Positions 17,154 through 26,258 of a stretch of 64,000 nt of DNA are shown here, one piece after another. Origin of the DNA: Variovorax ginsengisoli. GTDB lineage: Bacteria > Pseudomonadota > Gammaproteobacteria > Burkholderiales > Burkholderiaceae_C. The stretch covers positions 186,001-250,000 of the forward strand of contig NZ_JAUSRO010000009.1 of NCBI RefSeq assembly GCF_030811835.1, given 5' to 3'. Below the pieces are notes generated by a model. That model worked only from the letters and a program-made list of their open reading frames with translations, did not search any database and was not told the origin of the DNA. The translations under genes were made by a program, and so were the position numbers. How positions within the stretch are numbered: the stretch's first letter is position 1; the number at the start of each line of letters is the position of its first letter.

Positions 17154-18203
17154 ATGGTCTCCGCACGAGAAAACAGAAGGCAAGACGTGACCAAGAGCAC
17201 AACAGTTTCCCGCGAAGGCGAAGTACTCACTTCCTCTGTCCAGATGTGGGAAGACGCGATTCATGCGGTCATCAGCCGCATGTCCGTTGACCTGCGCCAT
17301 CAGGACGTCATGCAGACCCAGTCCGTCGGAGACCAGGCTTTCAGCGGCCACATCGAGTATGGCGACCTGGCCGGCACTCGCGTGTGCCGCATGACGGTCA
17401 CGCCACACCGCTTCCAGCGCGCCTTGCGTCAGGACGCCGCGACTGCAGCCAATCCATTGATCCTGGTCCTCCAGGTCAGGAATTCAAGCTACTTCGAGCA
17501 GTGCGGACGCAGCGGCGTGCTCAGCCCCAGCGATTGGTGCGTGCTCGACACGCGCTGGCCGTTCAAGTGGAACAGCCTGGCCGGAAACGAACAGATCATC
17601 GTGCGCATCGGGCGGCCGAGCGACGCCGATCTGGGCGACCTCGTCGCGCGCGGCATGGCGCGGCGCTGCGACGGAAAAATCGGTGTCGGGCGGGTCCTTC
17701 ACGCGATGGTGGGCGAAGGCTTTGGCCAGATGCACCGCTTGGCTTCCTACAGCGCCATGGGGCTTGCGAACGCCATCGTTGCAACCATGTGGAACGGCCT
17801 GCGAGAGCAGCTCGAGTTGCCCGCGGCCCACCAGCCGAGGGATATCCAGTGCACACGCATCAAGGCCTGGATCGACACGCGGCTCTCGGATGCAGACCTG
17901 TCGGTCGAAGCCATCGCGCACGGCTGCGGCATGTCCCCGCGCAGCGTCCACCGCGCTTTTGCCACCGATCCTGCCGGTTCGGTGTCGAACTACATCTGGC
18001 AGCGGCGGGTGATGCAGTGTGCGATGGTCCTGCGAAGCCCGGCCGAGGCCACGCGCTCGATCACCGATGTGGCCCTCTCCTGGGGTTTCTCCAACGCATC
18101 GCATTTCAGCCGCGTCTTCAAAACCCACCTCGGTATGTCGCCCAGGGAGTTCAAGGCCAACGCCAGTCATCGATTGTGCAAGTCTTGGCGTGAGGCCTCC
18201 TGA
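17154..18203 (+). CDS. AraC-family transcriptional regulator
   Basis: A 349-residue regulator. The C-terminal part (about 245-335) holds two helix-turn-helices: LSVEAIAHGCGMSPRSVHRAF and ITDVALSWGFSNASHFSRVF, ending LGMSPREFK. The N-terminal sensing domain resembles the AraC-binding-like domain of NtcB/FeaR-type activators. The start is uncertain: ATG 17154 has no clear ribosome site, while a GTG at 17187 follows AGAAGG. It is divergent from the SphA-like gene over a 199-bp region in which I see no clear promoter or operator. It is the likely activator of that transport pair. Confidence 0.82.
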   Translation: MVSARENRRQDVTKSTTVSREGEVLTSSVQMWEDAIHAVISRMSVDLRHQDVMQTQSVGDQAFSGHIEYGDLAGTRVCRMTVTPHRFQRALRQDAATAANPLILVLQVRNSSYFEQCGRSGVLSPSDWCVLDTRWPFKWNSLAGNEQIIVRIGRPSDADLGDLVARGMARRCDGKIGVGRVLHAMVGEGFGQMHRLASYSAMGLANAIVATMWNGLREQLELPAAHQPRDIQCTRIKAWIDTRLSDADLSVEAIAHGCGMSPRSVHRAFATDPAGSVSNYIWQRRVMQCAMVLRSPAEATRSITDVALSWGFSNASHFSRVFKTHLGMSPREFKANASHRLCKSWREAS

Positions 18204-18352
18204 CGCTGGCGCCATCGGGTGTGAGAGCGCAGCCGCGCGCAACGCGTGCGGGCAGGTGGCGGGCGAGTCGCCGAGAAGGGCGCCGCTTCGGATTGGGTAC
18301 GACTCTTGCATGCCTGCAAGCAGGCGGCGCATGCTTGCCTCACCACTTTGCC

Positions 18353-19351
18353 ATGTCCTCTCGGTCTCTCGAAGCGATCACAGATCCCCACGCGACCTCG
18401 CGGTTGTGCGTGCACACGCGCGATGCGCAGGAGCAGGCGTCCAGCTTCGGGTTGCTGCACCAGTCCTACGAGCAACTGTCCACGGGCGCTTTCTCGGGCA
18501 GCCTTTTCGCCATCAGTGCGAACGACATCACCGTCTTCCGCGAATCACTCGACCAGAGCGTGTTCCAGACGGGGGTGTCCGACACCCAGCACATCACCAT
18601 CGCCGCCGCCTGCGAGCTGTCCGAGCGGGCCTACTGGAACGGGCGGCACATCGACCAGGATTCGGTCGTGGCGTTCACGCCGGGCCGCGAATTCGAACTT
18701 CGCACCCCGATGCGCTCGGTCTGCGTCGGCATTTCGCTGGCGCCGTCGGTGCTGCAATCGCTTTCGCCAGAGCGCCCGCCCGAGTACTGGCAGAAGCTCT
18801 TCACGCACCACGACTGCTGGTCGGAGACCGGACGCCTGAAGTTCGACCTGCAGTCGCGCATCATGCACCTGCTGCAGCAGGTGGGCGCGGCAGGCGATCC
18901 GGCCGATGGCGCGGCGGATCTGCTCGACCTGCGCGAACTCGCCATCGATTACCTGGGCAGCGTGGTCGAGCGCGGGCAGACCGGTGGACAGAAACTGCGG
19001 ATCGACAGCTATCCGCGCATCGCCAGGCGCGCCCGCGCCGCCATGCTCGAGCGGCTGGGCGAGCCGCTGTCGGTCACCGACCTGTGCAACGAGCTGGGCT
19101 GCTCCCGGCGGTCGTTGCAGTACGCCTTCGAAAGCATCTACGACCTCGGACCGGTGGCCTATCTGCGCACCCTGCGGCTGGCGGCGGCGCGCCGGCAACT
19201 CACGTCCGGAATGCCGGGCACCACGGTGCAGGAGGTGGCGGCGGCCGTCGGCTTCAGCCACCTGCCGCGGTTCGCGCAGGAATACGCCCGAATGTTCGGC
19301 GAGCGTCCTTCCGAATCGCTCGCGGCGCACCGCCCCGCCCGTGCCGCTTAG
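18353..19351 (+). CDS. AraC-family transcriptional regulator (EutR-like)
   Basis: A 332-residue regulator. The C-terminal DNA-binding domain spans about 235-325, with LSVTDLCNELGCSRRSLQYAFESIYDLGPVAYL followed by TVQEVAAAVGFSHLPRFAQEY. The pattern is closer to EutR-like members than to the preceding regulator, so this is not a recent tandem duplication. The ATG (MSSRSLEAITD) was chosen over an upstream low-complexity extension. It is 149 bp after the first AraC gene and converges with the nitroreductase-like gene. Target genes are not evident. Confidence 0.82.
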   Translation: MSSRSLEAITDPHATSRLCVHTRDAQEQASSFGLLHQSYEQLSTGAFSGSLFAISANDITVFRESLDQSVFQTGVSDTQHITIAAACELSERAYWNGRHIDQDSVVAFTPGREFELRTPMRSVCVGISLAPSVLQSLSPERPPEYWQKLFTHHDCWSETGRLKFDLQSRIMHLLQQVGAAGDPADGAADLLDLRELAIDYLGSVVERGQTGGQKLRIDSYPRIARRARAAMLERLGEPLSVTDLCNELGCSRRSLQYAFESIYDLGPVAYLRTLRLAAARRQLTSGMPGTTVQEVAAAVGFSHLPRFAQEYARMFGERPSESLAAHRPARAA

Positions 19352-19378
19352 AGCAGATCGCATGGGCGGGATTCGCTT

Positions 19379-19963
19379 TCAGCCATTGGCGGGCTTGCTG
19401 CCCAGATAGACGAAGCAGGCCAGCAGTTCGCCGTCGCGGCAAACGACCGAACGCACCGCCGGGTGATGAATGCGGGCGCCGCTGAGCGCCTTGCCTGCAT
19501 AGCCCAGGGCATTCGCCGCGGCCAGCAGCGCACCCAGCGAGGCACCCACGCTCATCCATTGCTCGTGCGGCGGCACCTCCGGGTCGTCGGTGGCGATGCG
19601 CGCCACCAGGCTCAGCAGGCAGGGCCCGTTGAGCGCCTTGCTGCGCTCGTGTTCGCGCGTGTCCGCGTCCAGCAGGTCCGGCGATGCCAGACCGCGCACC
19701 GACGCGGCATAGGCCAGGAAGGCGTCGGCGTAGCGCTCCCGCTGCGCGGCGTCTGCGACGACGATGCGGCAGGGGCGCTTGCGGCCGTGGTCGGACACGT
19801 TGACGGCGGCCTGCAGCAGCGCGGCGAGTTCGGACGTGTCCGGGCCGGGCAGCGCCAGCCGACGGGGGCCGACCGATCGGCGCGTCAGCCAGGGTGCCAG
19901 GGGAGTGCTCGCCCGCCTGACCGGGGCGCAGGCGGGCAGCTCGGGCGCGGCCAGCGTGTTCAT
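19379..19963 (-). CDS. Nitroreductase-like FMN protein
   Basis: A 194-residue protein of the nitroreductase fold. RRSVGPRRLALPGPDTSELAALLQAAVNVSDHGRKRPCRIVV resembles the substrate/FMN-binding start of YdjA-like enzymes, and MSVGASLGALLAAANALGYAGK is the conserved central helix. It overlaps the FprA-like reductase gene by 4 bp, so the two are translationally linked. Its redox partner could be that reductase or the ferredoxin before it. The substrate is unknown. Confidence 0.72.
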   Translation of the reverse strand: MNTLAAPELPACAPVRRASTPLAPWLTRRSVGPRRLALPGPDTSELAALLQAAVNVSDHGRKRPCRIVVADAAQRERYADAFLAYAASVRGLASPDLLDADTREHERSKALNGPCLLSLVARIATDDPEVPPHEQWMSVGASLGALLAAANALGYAGKALSGARIHHPAVRSVVCRDGELLACFVYLGSKPANG

Positions 19964-21318
19964 GAGGCGGACTCGGTCGCCACCGCCGGCACGGTGGACA
20001 GGACGTGCAGCGCCTCGTCCAGCGACAGCAGTTTTTCCCGCGGCTTGCCCAGTGTGGCGCCCCGCTCCTTCTCGTGCGCGTCGAGCCGCTGCCAGTGGGC
20101 ATGGCCGAGCCTGACGATGCCCCGTGCGTCGAGCAGCGTGCCGAAGTCGCTCGCCAGCGTCGGCGCAGCGTTGATCAGCGCTGGCAAGGCCGCGACCAGC
20201 GTGGCGGCCGTTTCGTAGCCGCAGGCGCGGTTGGTGCCGATGATGCCGGTGGGGCCACGCTTGGCCCAGCCCGCCACGAACAGGCCGGCCTCTTCACGGC
20301 CGTCCTCGGCCAGCACCTGTCCGGCACGGTGGCGCATGGCGCCCGCCGCGTCGTAGCCGGGCGCATCGGCGATCGGGCGGCAGGCGTAGCCGACGCAGGT
20401 GACCGCGATGCCCGCCGGGATGGCGAACGCCTCGCCCCCGGTCGAGCGCACCCGCACTTCCTGCAGCGTCTGCTCGCCGACAAAGGCGGTCGGCGCCACG
20501 TTGAACCAGAGGTTGACCGTGAGCCTGTCGTCCGCGGCGTCCACCGGTCGTTCCTGCTCGGCGCGAAGCCACTGCAGCACGCGTTGGGCGTCGGGGCTGG
20601 CCGCCTGCTCCCACATCGCTGGCGTGAAATCGGCCGCCTGCGGCAGCCGGATCCGCACGTTGGGCAGGTCGGCCAGCTGGCGGAATTCCTTGAACGTGAA
20701 CTTCACCGCGCCTGGCGCGCCGCGGCCCAACATGTGGACCTCGCGGATGCCGCGCTGGCGGAAGGTCGCAAGCATGGGCTGCGGGATGTCTGATGCGGCG
20801 AGGTCGTCGAAGGCGCGCACCATCAGCCGGCATACGTCGAGCGCGACATTGCCGTTGCCGACGATCACCGCGCTGTCGGCCGTCAGGTCCGGCCGCAGCC
20901 CGGCGTGATCGGCATGGCCGTTGTACCAGCCGACGAAGGCGGCCGAGCTGAACACCTGCGGCAGCGACTCGCCCGGCACGCCGAGCGGGCGGCCCAGTGC
21001 CGCGCCAGTGGTCAGCACGACGGCGTGGCTGCGCGCGCGCAGCTCGCTCAGGCCCAGGTCGCGGCCGATATCGACGCCCGCGTACAGGCTGAAGCGCTCG
21101 TTGCTGGCGATGCCCTCGAAGACGGCCGCGACCTGCTTGAGTTTCTGGTGGTCCGGCGCGACGCCGTAGCGCACCAGGCCGTGGGGTGCGGCGGTGCGCT
21201 CGAACATGTGGACCTGGGCATCGGGCAGCGATTGCAGCAGCGCCTCGGCCACGTAGAAGCCGGCGGGGCCGGCGCCGACGATGGCGACGACCGGGCCGGG
21301 TTTCACCGAGCTGTCCAT
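19960..21318 (-). CDS. Ferredoxin-NADP+ reductase, FprA / adrenodoxin-reductase type
   Basis: A 452-residue flavoprotein. The FAD-binding motif is at 10-27 (VAIVGAGPAGFYVAEALL), followed by GLVRYGVAPDHQKLK; the NADP site near 150 begins AVIVGNGNVALDVCRL; the C-terminal GWAKRGPTGIIGTNRACG closes the FAD site. This is the mycobacterial FprA/adrenodoxin reductase family, which moves electrons between NADPH and ferredoxin. It follows the ferredoxin gene by 4 bp, so the pair is a ready-made electron-transfer chain for the molybdenum enzyme encoded just before. Confidence 0.9.
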   Translation of the reverse strand: MDSSVKPGPVVAIVGAGPAGFYVAEALLQSLPDAQVHMFERTAAPHGLVRYGVAPDHQKLKQVAAVFEGIASNERFSLYAGVDIGRDLGLSELRARSHAVVLTTGAALGRPLGVPGESLPQVFSSAAFVGWYNGHADHAGLRPDLTADSAVIVGNGNVALDVCRLMVRAFDDLAASDIPQPMLATFRQRGIREVHMLGRGAPGAVKFTFKEFRQLADLPNVRIRLPQAADFTPAMWEQAASPDAQRVLQWLRAEQERPVDAADDRLTVNLWFNVAPTAFVGEQTLQEVRVRSTGGEAFAIPAGIAVTCVGYACRPIADAPGYDAAGAMRHRAGQVLAEDGREEAGLFVAGWAKRGPTGIIGTNRACGYETAATLVAALPALINAAPTLASDFGTLLDARGIVRLGHAHWQRLDAHEKERGATLGKPREKLLSLDEALHVLSTVPAVATESAS

Positions 21319-21322
21319 GTCG

Positions 21323-21628
21323 TCAGTAGCCGAGGGCGGCGCGCCGGTCGGGGGCCGTCGGGAGCGGCGCGCTGCGATCGCGCACGGTTGGCAGTTCCTT
21401 GGCCCGGCGTTGGTTCACGCCGATCCAGATCTGCTGGTCATCCTCCAGGTCGAAGCTGTCGACGATGGCATGCACCGGGCACATCGGCACGCAGGCGCCG
21501 CAGTCCACGCACAGGTCCGGGTCGATGAAGAGTCGCTCGCCGTCGCCCCGGAAGCAGGCGACCGGGCAGACGGTCACGCATTCGGTGTAGCGGCATTGTT
21601 CGCAGTTGTCGGTGACGACATGGGTCAT
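21323..21628 (-). CDS. fdxA: 7Fe ferredoxin (3Fe-4S plus 4Fe-4S), FdxA type
   Basis: A 101-residue ferredoxin very like Azotobacter FdI. Cysteines occur at 9, 12, 17, 21, 25, 40, 43, 46 and 50. By family analogy 9, 17 and 50 hold a 3Fe-4S cluster, and 21, 40, 43 and 46 a 4Fe-4S cluster, with 12 and 25 free. It passes single electrons, probably between the molybdopterin oxidoreductase upstream and the FprA-like reductase downstream. A dispersed repeat separates it from the molybdenum enzyme gene. Confidence 0.92.
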   Translation of the reverse strand: MTHVVTDNCEQCRYTECVTVCPVACFRGDGERLFIDPDLCVDCGACVPMCPVHAIVDSFDLEDDQQIWIGVNQRRAKELPTVRDRSAPLPTAPDRRAALGY

Positions 21629-21663
21629 GGTGGGATCTTTCTTTTTTTAAAACGGCACGGCCG

Positions 21664-21758
21664 AGGCCAGGGCACCCGCGGAACTGGCTTTGCCAGGCCG
21701 CAGGGTGCGCCCCCTTGAGGGGGAGGCCGCGACACGCAGTGCGCCGCATCGGGGGTGG
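21664..21758 (-). repeat. Dispersed intergenic repeat, copy C
   Basis: On the minus strand this begins about 10 nt after the stop of the molybdopterin oxidoreductase gene. It reads GCGCACTGCGTGTCGCGG, then a hairpin-forming CCCCCTCAAGGGGG, then CCTGCGGCCTGGCAAAGCCA and GTTCCGCGGGTGCCCTGG. The same ordered blocks occur at 38048-38150 and 49466-49568. It is the most diverged of the three copies, and its orientation matches the preceding gene as in the others. The remaining bases up to the ferredoxin start show nothing else. Confidence 0.75.
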
Positions 21759-21767
21759 GTTTTCATC

Positions 21768-23912
21768 TCAGTCGAGGGTGACCTCGACCAGGTTGTCGGA
21801 GAAGGTCGGCGCCCGGCCGAGGTCGGCGAACGCGGTCGGGTTGAGCGCCGCTGGCGTGGCGCCTGCGATGCTGCGGTCGACCCAGTAGCCCAGCGGCGTG
21901 ATGACCACGCCGGCCATCGCGTCGTCGGTGACGCGCGCCTGGGCCTTGAAGGTGCCGCGCCCGTTCTGCACGGTGACGATCGCATCCTGCTGGATGCCCC
22001 GCGCCGAGGCATCCACCGGGTTGATCATCACGTACTGCTCGCCCTGGTGCGCCACCTGGCGACGCATATTGCCGTAGTTGGAGTTCAGGAACGCGTGGCT
22101 CTTGGGCGACATCATCGACAGCGGGAAGCGGGCCGCCAGGGCCGGGTCCTTGGTGGCGGATTCGTGGCGCACGTGGAAGGTCGGCAACGCGTCGACCGGG
22201 CCACCGTCCTGGAAGCCGTTGTAGCCCTGGCGGAACACCGGCAGCACGAAGTTGCCGCCGGCCGCCATCGAGGCCTTGAGCTCGACCTTGCCGGACGGCG
22301 TCGGAAAGCCGCCCTGCGCATGGGGTGCATAGGTGTCGGACGACGGCATGTTCAGCCGCGCATAGCCGGTGGCGCGCAGGCCTTCCATCGTGATGCCCTG
22401 CATGGCGGGGTGGTCCCAGAGCATGGAGGCCTGCATGAGTTCTTCGTCGTTGCGGTAGAAGAACGGGTCCTCGAAATCCATGGCGCGCGCCAGCCGGCGG
22501 AACAGCTCCGAGTTGGTGACCGCCTCGCCGATCGGGGCGACCGCCTGCTGGTTGAGCGTCAGGTAGAAATGGCCCCACGAGAACATCAGGTCGGCCTGTT
22601 CGACCTGGGTCGTGGCGGGCAGCAGGATGTCGGCGTAGCGCGCCGTGTCGGTCATGAAATGCTCGCTCACCACCGTGAACAGGTCTTCGCGCGACAGACC
22701 TTCGATGAGGCGCGCCTGGTCGGGCGCGACCACCAGCGGATTGCTGTTGTAGACGAAGAGATCCCGGATCGGCGTCTCCAGGCCCAGGTCATGCGTCAGC
22801 GCGCGGCCCAGGTGCCATTGGTTGACGACCGGCGTGCCCTCGGGAATGAGGTCGGCGCGGTGCAGCCCGTCCCAGTTGATCGGGAAGGCCCACAGCGGCA
22901 GTTGCAGGATGCCGCCGCCGGGCTTGCGCCAGGCGCCGACCAGCGCCGGCAGGCTCGTGACCGCACGCACCAGTTGGCCGCCGCCGGCCGAGCGCTCGAT
23001 GCCCACGCCGATGCGGATCGCCGCCGGCTGGGTCGAGGCGTATTCGCGCGCCAGGGTGCGGATCACCTCGGCCTCCACGCCGGTCACGTCAGCCGCGAAC
23101 TCGGGCGTGTACTGCTGGACATGCGCCTTCAGCTCGTCGAAGCCGGTGGTGTACTGCGCCACGTAGTCGTGGTCGATCAGGTCCTCGTTGACGATGACGT
23201 TCATCATCGCCAGCGCCAACGCGGTGTCGGTGCCCGGCTTGATGCGGATGTGCTGGTCGGCCTGCTGGGCGCCGCGGGTGCGCACCGGGTCGATCACGAT
23301 CAGCTTGGCGCCGTTGCGCTGCGCCTTCTCCACGAAGGGCCACATGTGGGCGTTGGTGCTCAGCATGTTGCAGGCCCAGAGAATGATCAGCTTCGAGTGC
23401 TGGAAGCTTTCCGGGTCCATGCCGGGGGTGGGGCCCACCGTCATGATGTACGCGGTGGAAGCGCCCGAGTCGCAGAAGGTGCGCTCGGACACCGTGGCAC
23501 CCAGCTTGTTGAAGAACGGGTCGCCGACGGTCAGCCCGTTAACCAGGCCCTGGGTGCCCAGGTAGCTGTAGGGCAGGATCGCCCGGGGGCCGGCTTCGGC
23601 GATGGTCGTGCGCCAGCGCGCGGCAATTTCGTTCAGCGCCTCGTCCCAGGTGATGCGCTCGAACTGACCCGAGCCCTTGGCACCGGTGCGGCGCATCGGG
23701 TAGAGCAGCCGTTCGGCGTGGTAGACGCGCTCCTGGTAGTGGTTGGTCTTGGCGCACAGCCGGCCCTGGGTGAAGGGGTGGCTCGGGTTGCCCTGCACCG
23801 CCTTGACCTTGCCGTCCTTCACCTTGACCAGCATCGAGCAGGTGTCGGGGCAGTCATGGGGGCAGGCGCCCAGGATGGTGGTTTCGCCTTCTGCGGATGT
23901 TTGAGTGTTCAT
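21768..23912 (-). CDS. Molybdopterin oxidoreductase (DMSO reductase superfamily, formate-dehydrogenase-like)
   Basis: A 714-residue protein. The N-terminal 4Fe-4S site is Cys17, 21, 25 and 53 (CPHDCPDTC, then GRLCAK). The MGD-binding core follows, and the C-terminal domain has PTPSGKVEL and the fold-closing MSPKSHAFLNSNYGN. The expected metal-ligand region contains ERTFCDSGAST, so Cys147 is a candidate molybdenum ligand (Ser149 the alternative). There is no twin-arginine signal, so it is probably cytoplasmic. GGAGAG precedes the ATG. Its neighbours, ferredoxin and FprA-like reductase, suggest electrons flow to or from NADP. The substrate is not recognisable; annotation as formate dehydrogenase would be unsafe. 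Confidence 0.82.
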   Translation of the reverse strand: MNTQTSAEGETTILGACPHDCPDTCSMLVKVKDGKVKAVQGNPSHPFTQGRLCAKTNHYQERVYHAERLLYPMRRTGAKGSGQFERITWDEALNEIAARWRTTIAEAGPRAILPYSYLGTQGLVNGLTVGDPFFNKLGATVSERTFCDSGASTAYIMTVGPTPGMDPESFQHSKLIILWACNMLSTNAHMWPFVEKAQRNGAKLIVIDPVRTRGAQQADQHIRIKPGTDTALALAMMNVIVNEDLIDHDYVAQYTTGFDELKAHVQQYTPEFAADVTGVEAEVIRTLAREYASTQPAAIRIGVGIERSAGGGQLVRAVTSLPALVGAWRKPGGGILQLPLWAFPINWDGLHRADLIPEGTPVVNQWHLGRALTHDLGLETPIRDLFVYNSNPLVVAPDQARLIEGLSREDLFTVVSEHFMTDTARYADILLPATTQVEQADLMFSWGHFYLTLNQQAVAPIGEAVTNSELFRRLARAMDFEDPFFYRNDEELMQASMLWDHPAMQGITMEGLRATGYARLNMPSSDTYAPHAQGGFPTPSGKVELKASMAAGGNFVLPVFRQGYNGFQDGGPVDALPTFHVRHESATKDPALAARFPLSMMSPKSHAFLNSNYGNMRRQVAHQGEQYVMINPVDASARGIQQDAIVTVQNGRGTFKAQARVTDDAMAGVVITPLGYWVDRSIAGATPAALNPTAFADLGRAPTFSDNLVEVTLD

Positions 23913-24042
23913 GGGGTCTCTCCGGGGTCACCTGTGGAGAAACCGAATTTGCACCCGTTTGCGGCGGCGCGTTATCCGAAATCGGCAAATTCAGCCGCCC
24001 GGTGCGATGCGCCGGAAGTGGCTTTCGGCGGTCAGTTGGCGA

Positions 24043-25029
24043 TCAGTTGGCGGTGATCTTGCGATCGCGCACGATGGCGCTCCACTTGGCGTCCTCCTGC
24101 TTCATGAAGTCGGTGAGTTCGGCGCGGGTGGTCGGTTGCGGCGTCAGGCCGTGCTTGTTCAGCGCCTCCCTCACGCCGGGGTCGGCCAGCACCTTGACGA
24201 TGGCCTGGTTCCAACGCTCCAGGATGGCCACGGGCGTCTTGCCGGGGGCCACGAAGGCGTACCAGTTCAGCGCCTCGAAGCCCGGGTAGCCCGACTCGGC
24301 CACCGTCGGGATGTTGGGCATGTAGGCCGGACGGGTCAGCCCCGTGGTGGCCAGGGGGATCACGTTGCCGGCTTCGACATGGGGCAGTGCCGTCGGCGGT
24401 GCCGAGAAGTATGAGGCGATGCGCTGGCCCAGCAGGTCCTGCAGGGCCGGGGCTCCGCCCTTGTAGGGCACGTGCACCATGTCGATGCCGGCGCGCTGGT
24501 TGAACAGTTCCCCGGCCAGGTGGGACGCCGACCCGGCACCGGTCGATGCGAAGTCGACGCTGCCGGGCTTCTTCTTCGAGAGGGCCACGAACTCGGCCAG
24601 CGTCTTCACGCCCAGGCCCTTGTGGACCACCAGCACGTTGGGGAAGTTCACCCCGCCCGACACCGCGGCGAGGTCCTTGAACGGGTCGTAGCCGACCTTC
24701 ATCACATGGGGCGCGATGGTCAGCGGGCCGATGGAGCCGAACAGCAGCATCGAGCCGTCGGTCGGCCCGTGGGCGACGTACTGGTGCGCGATGTTGCCAC
24801 CGGCCCCGGCCTTGTTGTCGATGATCACCGTCTGGCCGACGTCCTCGCCAAGCTTCCGGGCGATCAGGCGCGCGGCCGCGTCGGCCGCACCGCCCGGGGC
24901 GAAGCCGACCACCAGGGTCACGGGTTTCTTCGGCGGGAAGTCCTGAGTCTGGGCCTGGGCCTGGGCATGCCCTGCCAGGCAGAGCACGGCGGCCGCGGCC
25001 GTGGCATGCAGAAGTCGTCGCTTGTTCAT
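24043..25029 (-). CDS. Bug-family periplasmic receptor (tripartite tricarboxylate transport)
   Basis: A 328-residue secreted binding protein. The signal peptide of about 24 residues ends in AQAQ. Bug motifs include LVVGFAPGGAADAAARLIA, VIIDNKAGAGGNIA, HVPYKGGAPALQDLLGQ and PTVAESGYPGFEALNW. The family binds carboxylates such as citrate, glutamate, itaconate or aromatic acids. The start has AAGGAGA upstream. It is 44 bp after tcuB, so tricarballylate, citrate or a related tricarboxylate is the best guess. No TctA/TctB membrane genes are in the window; partners may be elsewhere. Confidence 0.88.
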   Translation of the reverse strand: MNKRRLLHATAAAAVLCLAGHAQAQAQTQDFPPKKPVTLVVGFAPGGAADAAARLIARKLGEDVGQTVIIDNKAGAGGNIAHQYVAHGPTDGSMLLFGSIGPLTIAPHVMKVGYDPFKDLAAVSGGVNFPNVLVVHKGLGVKTLAEFVALSKKKPGSVDFASTGAGSASHLAGELFNQRAGIDMVHVPYKGGAPALQDLLGQRIASYFSAPPTALPHVEAGNVIPLATTGLTRPAYMPNIPTVAESGYPGFEALNWYAFVAPGKTPVAILERWNQAIVKVLADPGVREALNKHGLTPQPTTRAELTDFMKQEDAKWSAIVRDRKITAN

Positions 25030-25073
25030 CGGGGTCTCCTTGGGGTTGTGTCGTTGCCGGTGTGGTGGGTGCG

Positions 25074-26258
25074 TCAGTCCGCGCCGAGGCCGATGGGGTT
25101 GGGCAGGCGCTTCTCGACGGCATGGCGCAGCAGCGCGGCGGTGCGGAAGATGCCGTGCCCGAACTTGCCGTAGGGCATGGTGGCGAACAGGGCCATCACC
25201 GCGCCCAGGTGCAGGCACAGCAGCAGGGCCAGTGCGGGCGTGCCGCGGCCGAGCCACAAGGCCAGGCCGCTGGCGCTGGTGAGGAAGAGCAGGGCGATGA
25301 AGCCCAGGTCCATCGGCTTCTGCGCCAGGTCGCCATGCAAGGGATGGCGCCTGCGGTTCAGCCGCCACAGGCCAGCCGTGCCGGCCATCAGGCTGATGCC
25401 ACCCACCACGCCCAGCAGTTTCGGCAGGCTGGGCAAGGCGTAAGGCGCTGCCCAGCCGAAGGCGTAGTGGTACAGCGTCGCCACGGTGGTAGCGGCGAAG
25501 CACAGCATGAACCCGTAGAACGTCAGATGGTGGAAGCGCCGGCGTGCCAGCGTGTAGGCGTCGTCGTCGTTGTGGCACCCGTCGCCATGGCCACCGTCGA
25601 GGTACTTGAGACGCAGCACCGCGTCGGCGGCTTCGGCCGCGGCGGGCCGGTTCAGCGGCGCACCGCTGGTCGCGGGCGTGATGTCGCGCCAGAAGCGCCG
25701 CACGCCCATGCCGAGCGCGAGCACGGCGAACAGGAACACCGGCGCGAACATGCCGACCAGCAGGTTGTGCGGGAACACGCTGTAGAAGTTGTCGCCGGGC
25801 GCCGCGCCCCACAGGCTGCCCTTCATCGCCGCAGCGAGCACCAGGAACAGCGCCAGCGCCGCCGCCAGCGCCAGTGACAGCGTCAGCCCGTTGCGCTGGT
25901 ACAGCACGCCGAGCGCGGGCGGCCAGGCGTAGTCCAAGTAGGTCTGGCCCCGCACCTCGGCCATGGCCTGCGGCACGTTGACGCCGAACTCGTGCGGCGG
26001 CGCGTACTGGCAGGCATGCAGGCAGGCGCCGCAGTTGTGGCAGAGGTTGGCCAGGAAGTGGATGTCGGCCTTGCCGAATTCGAGCCGGCGCGTCATGGCC
26101 GGGAACACCGCGCAGAAGCCCTCGCAGTAGCGGCAGGCATTGCAGATCTGCATCTGCCGGCCGACCTCGGTCTCGGCGGCCGACAGGATGGGGATGACGC
26201 GGCGCGGCCCGTCGGCGAGCGATGCGGCCTCGCGCGTCAGGGCTTCAAGCGATTGCAT
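25074..26258 (-). CDS. tcuB: Tricarballylate utilisation protein TcuB (Fe-S, membrane electron acceptor)
   Basis: A 394-residue protein. Two ferredoxin-like cysteine clusters lie at the N-terminus ([15 protein letters not shown] and [11 protein letters not shown]), followed by about six hydrophobic segments with membrane histidines ([15 protein letters not shown]). In Salmonella, TcuB reoxidises the reduced FAD of TcuA and passes electrons to the membrane. The start overlaps the end of tcuA by 14 bp, as expected for a functional pair. Confidence 0.88.
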   Translation of the reverse strand: MQSLEALTREAASLADGPRRVIPILSAAETEVGRQMQICNACRYCEGFCAVFPAMTRRLEFGKADIHFLANLCHNCGACLHACQYAPPHEFGVNVPQAMAEVRGQTYLDYAWPPALGVLYQRNGLTLSLALAAALALFLVLAAAMKGSLWGAAPGDNFYSVFPHNLLVGMFAPVFLFAVLALGMGVRRFWRDITPATSGAPLNRPAAAEAADAVLRLKYLDGGHGDGCHNDDDAYTLARRRFHHLTFYGFMLCFAATTVATLYHYAFGWAAPYALPSLPKLLGVVGGISLMAGTAGLWRLNRRRHPLHGDLAQKPMDLGFIALLFLTSASGLALWLGRGTPALALLLCLHLGAVMALFATMPYGKFGHGIFRTAALLRHAVEKRLPNPIGLGAD

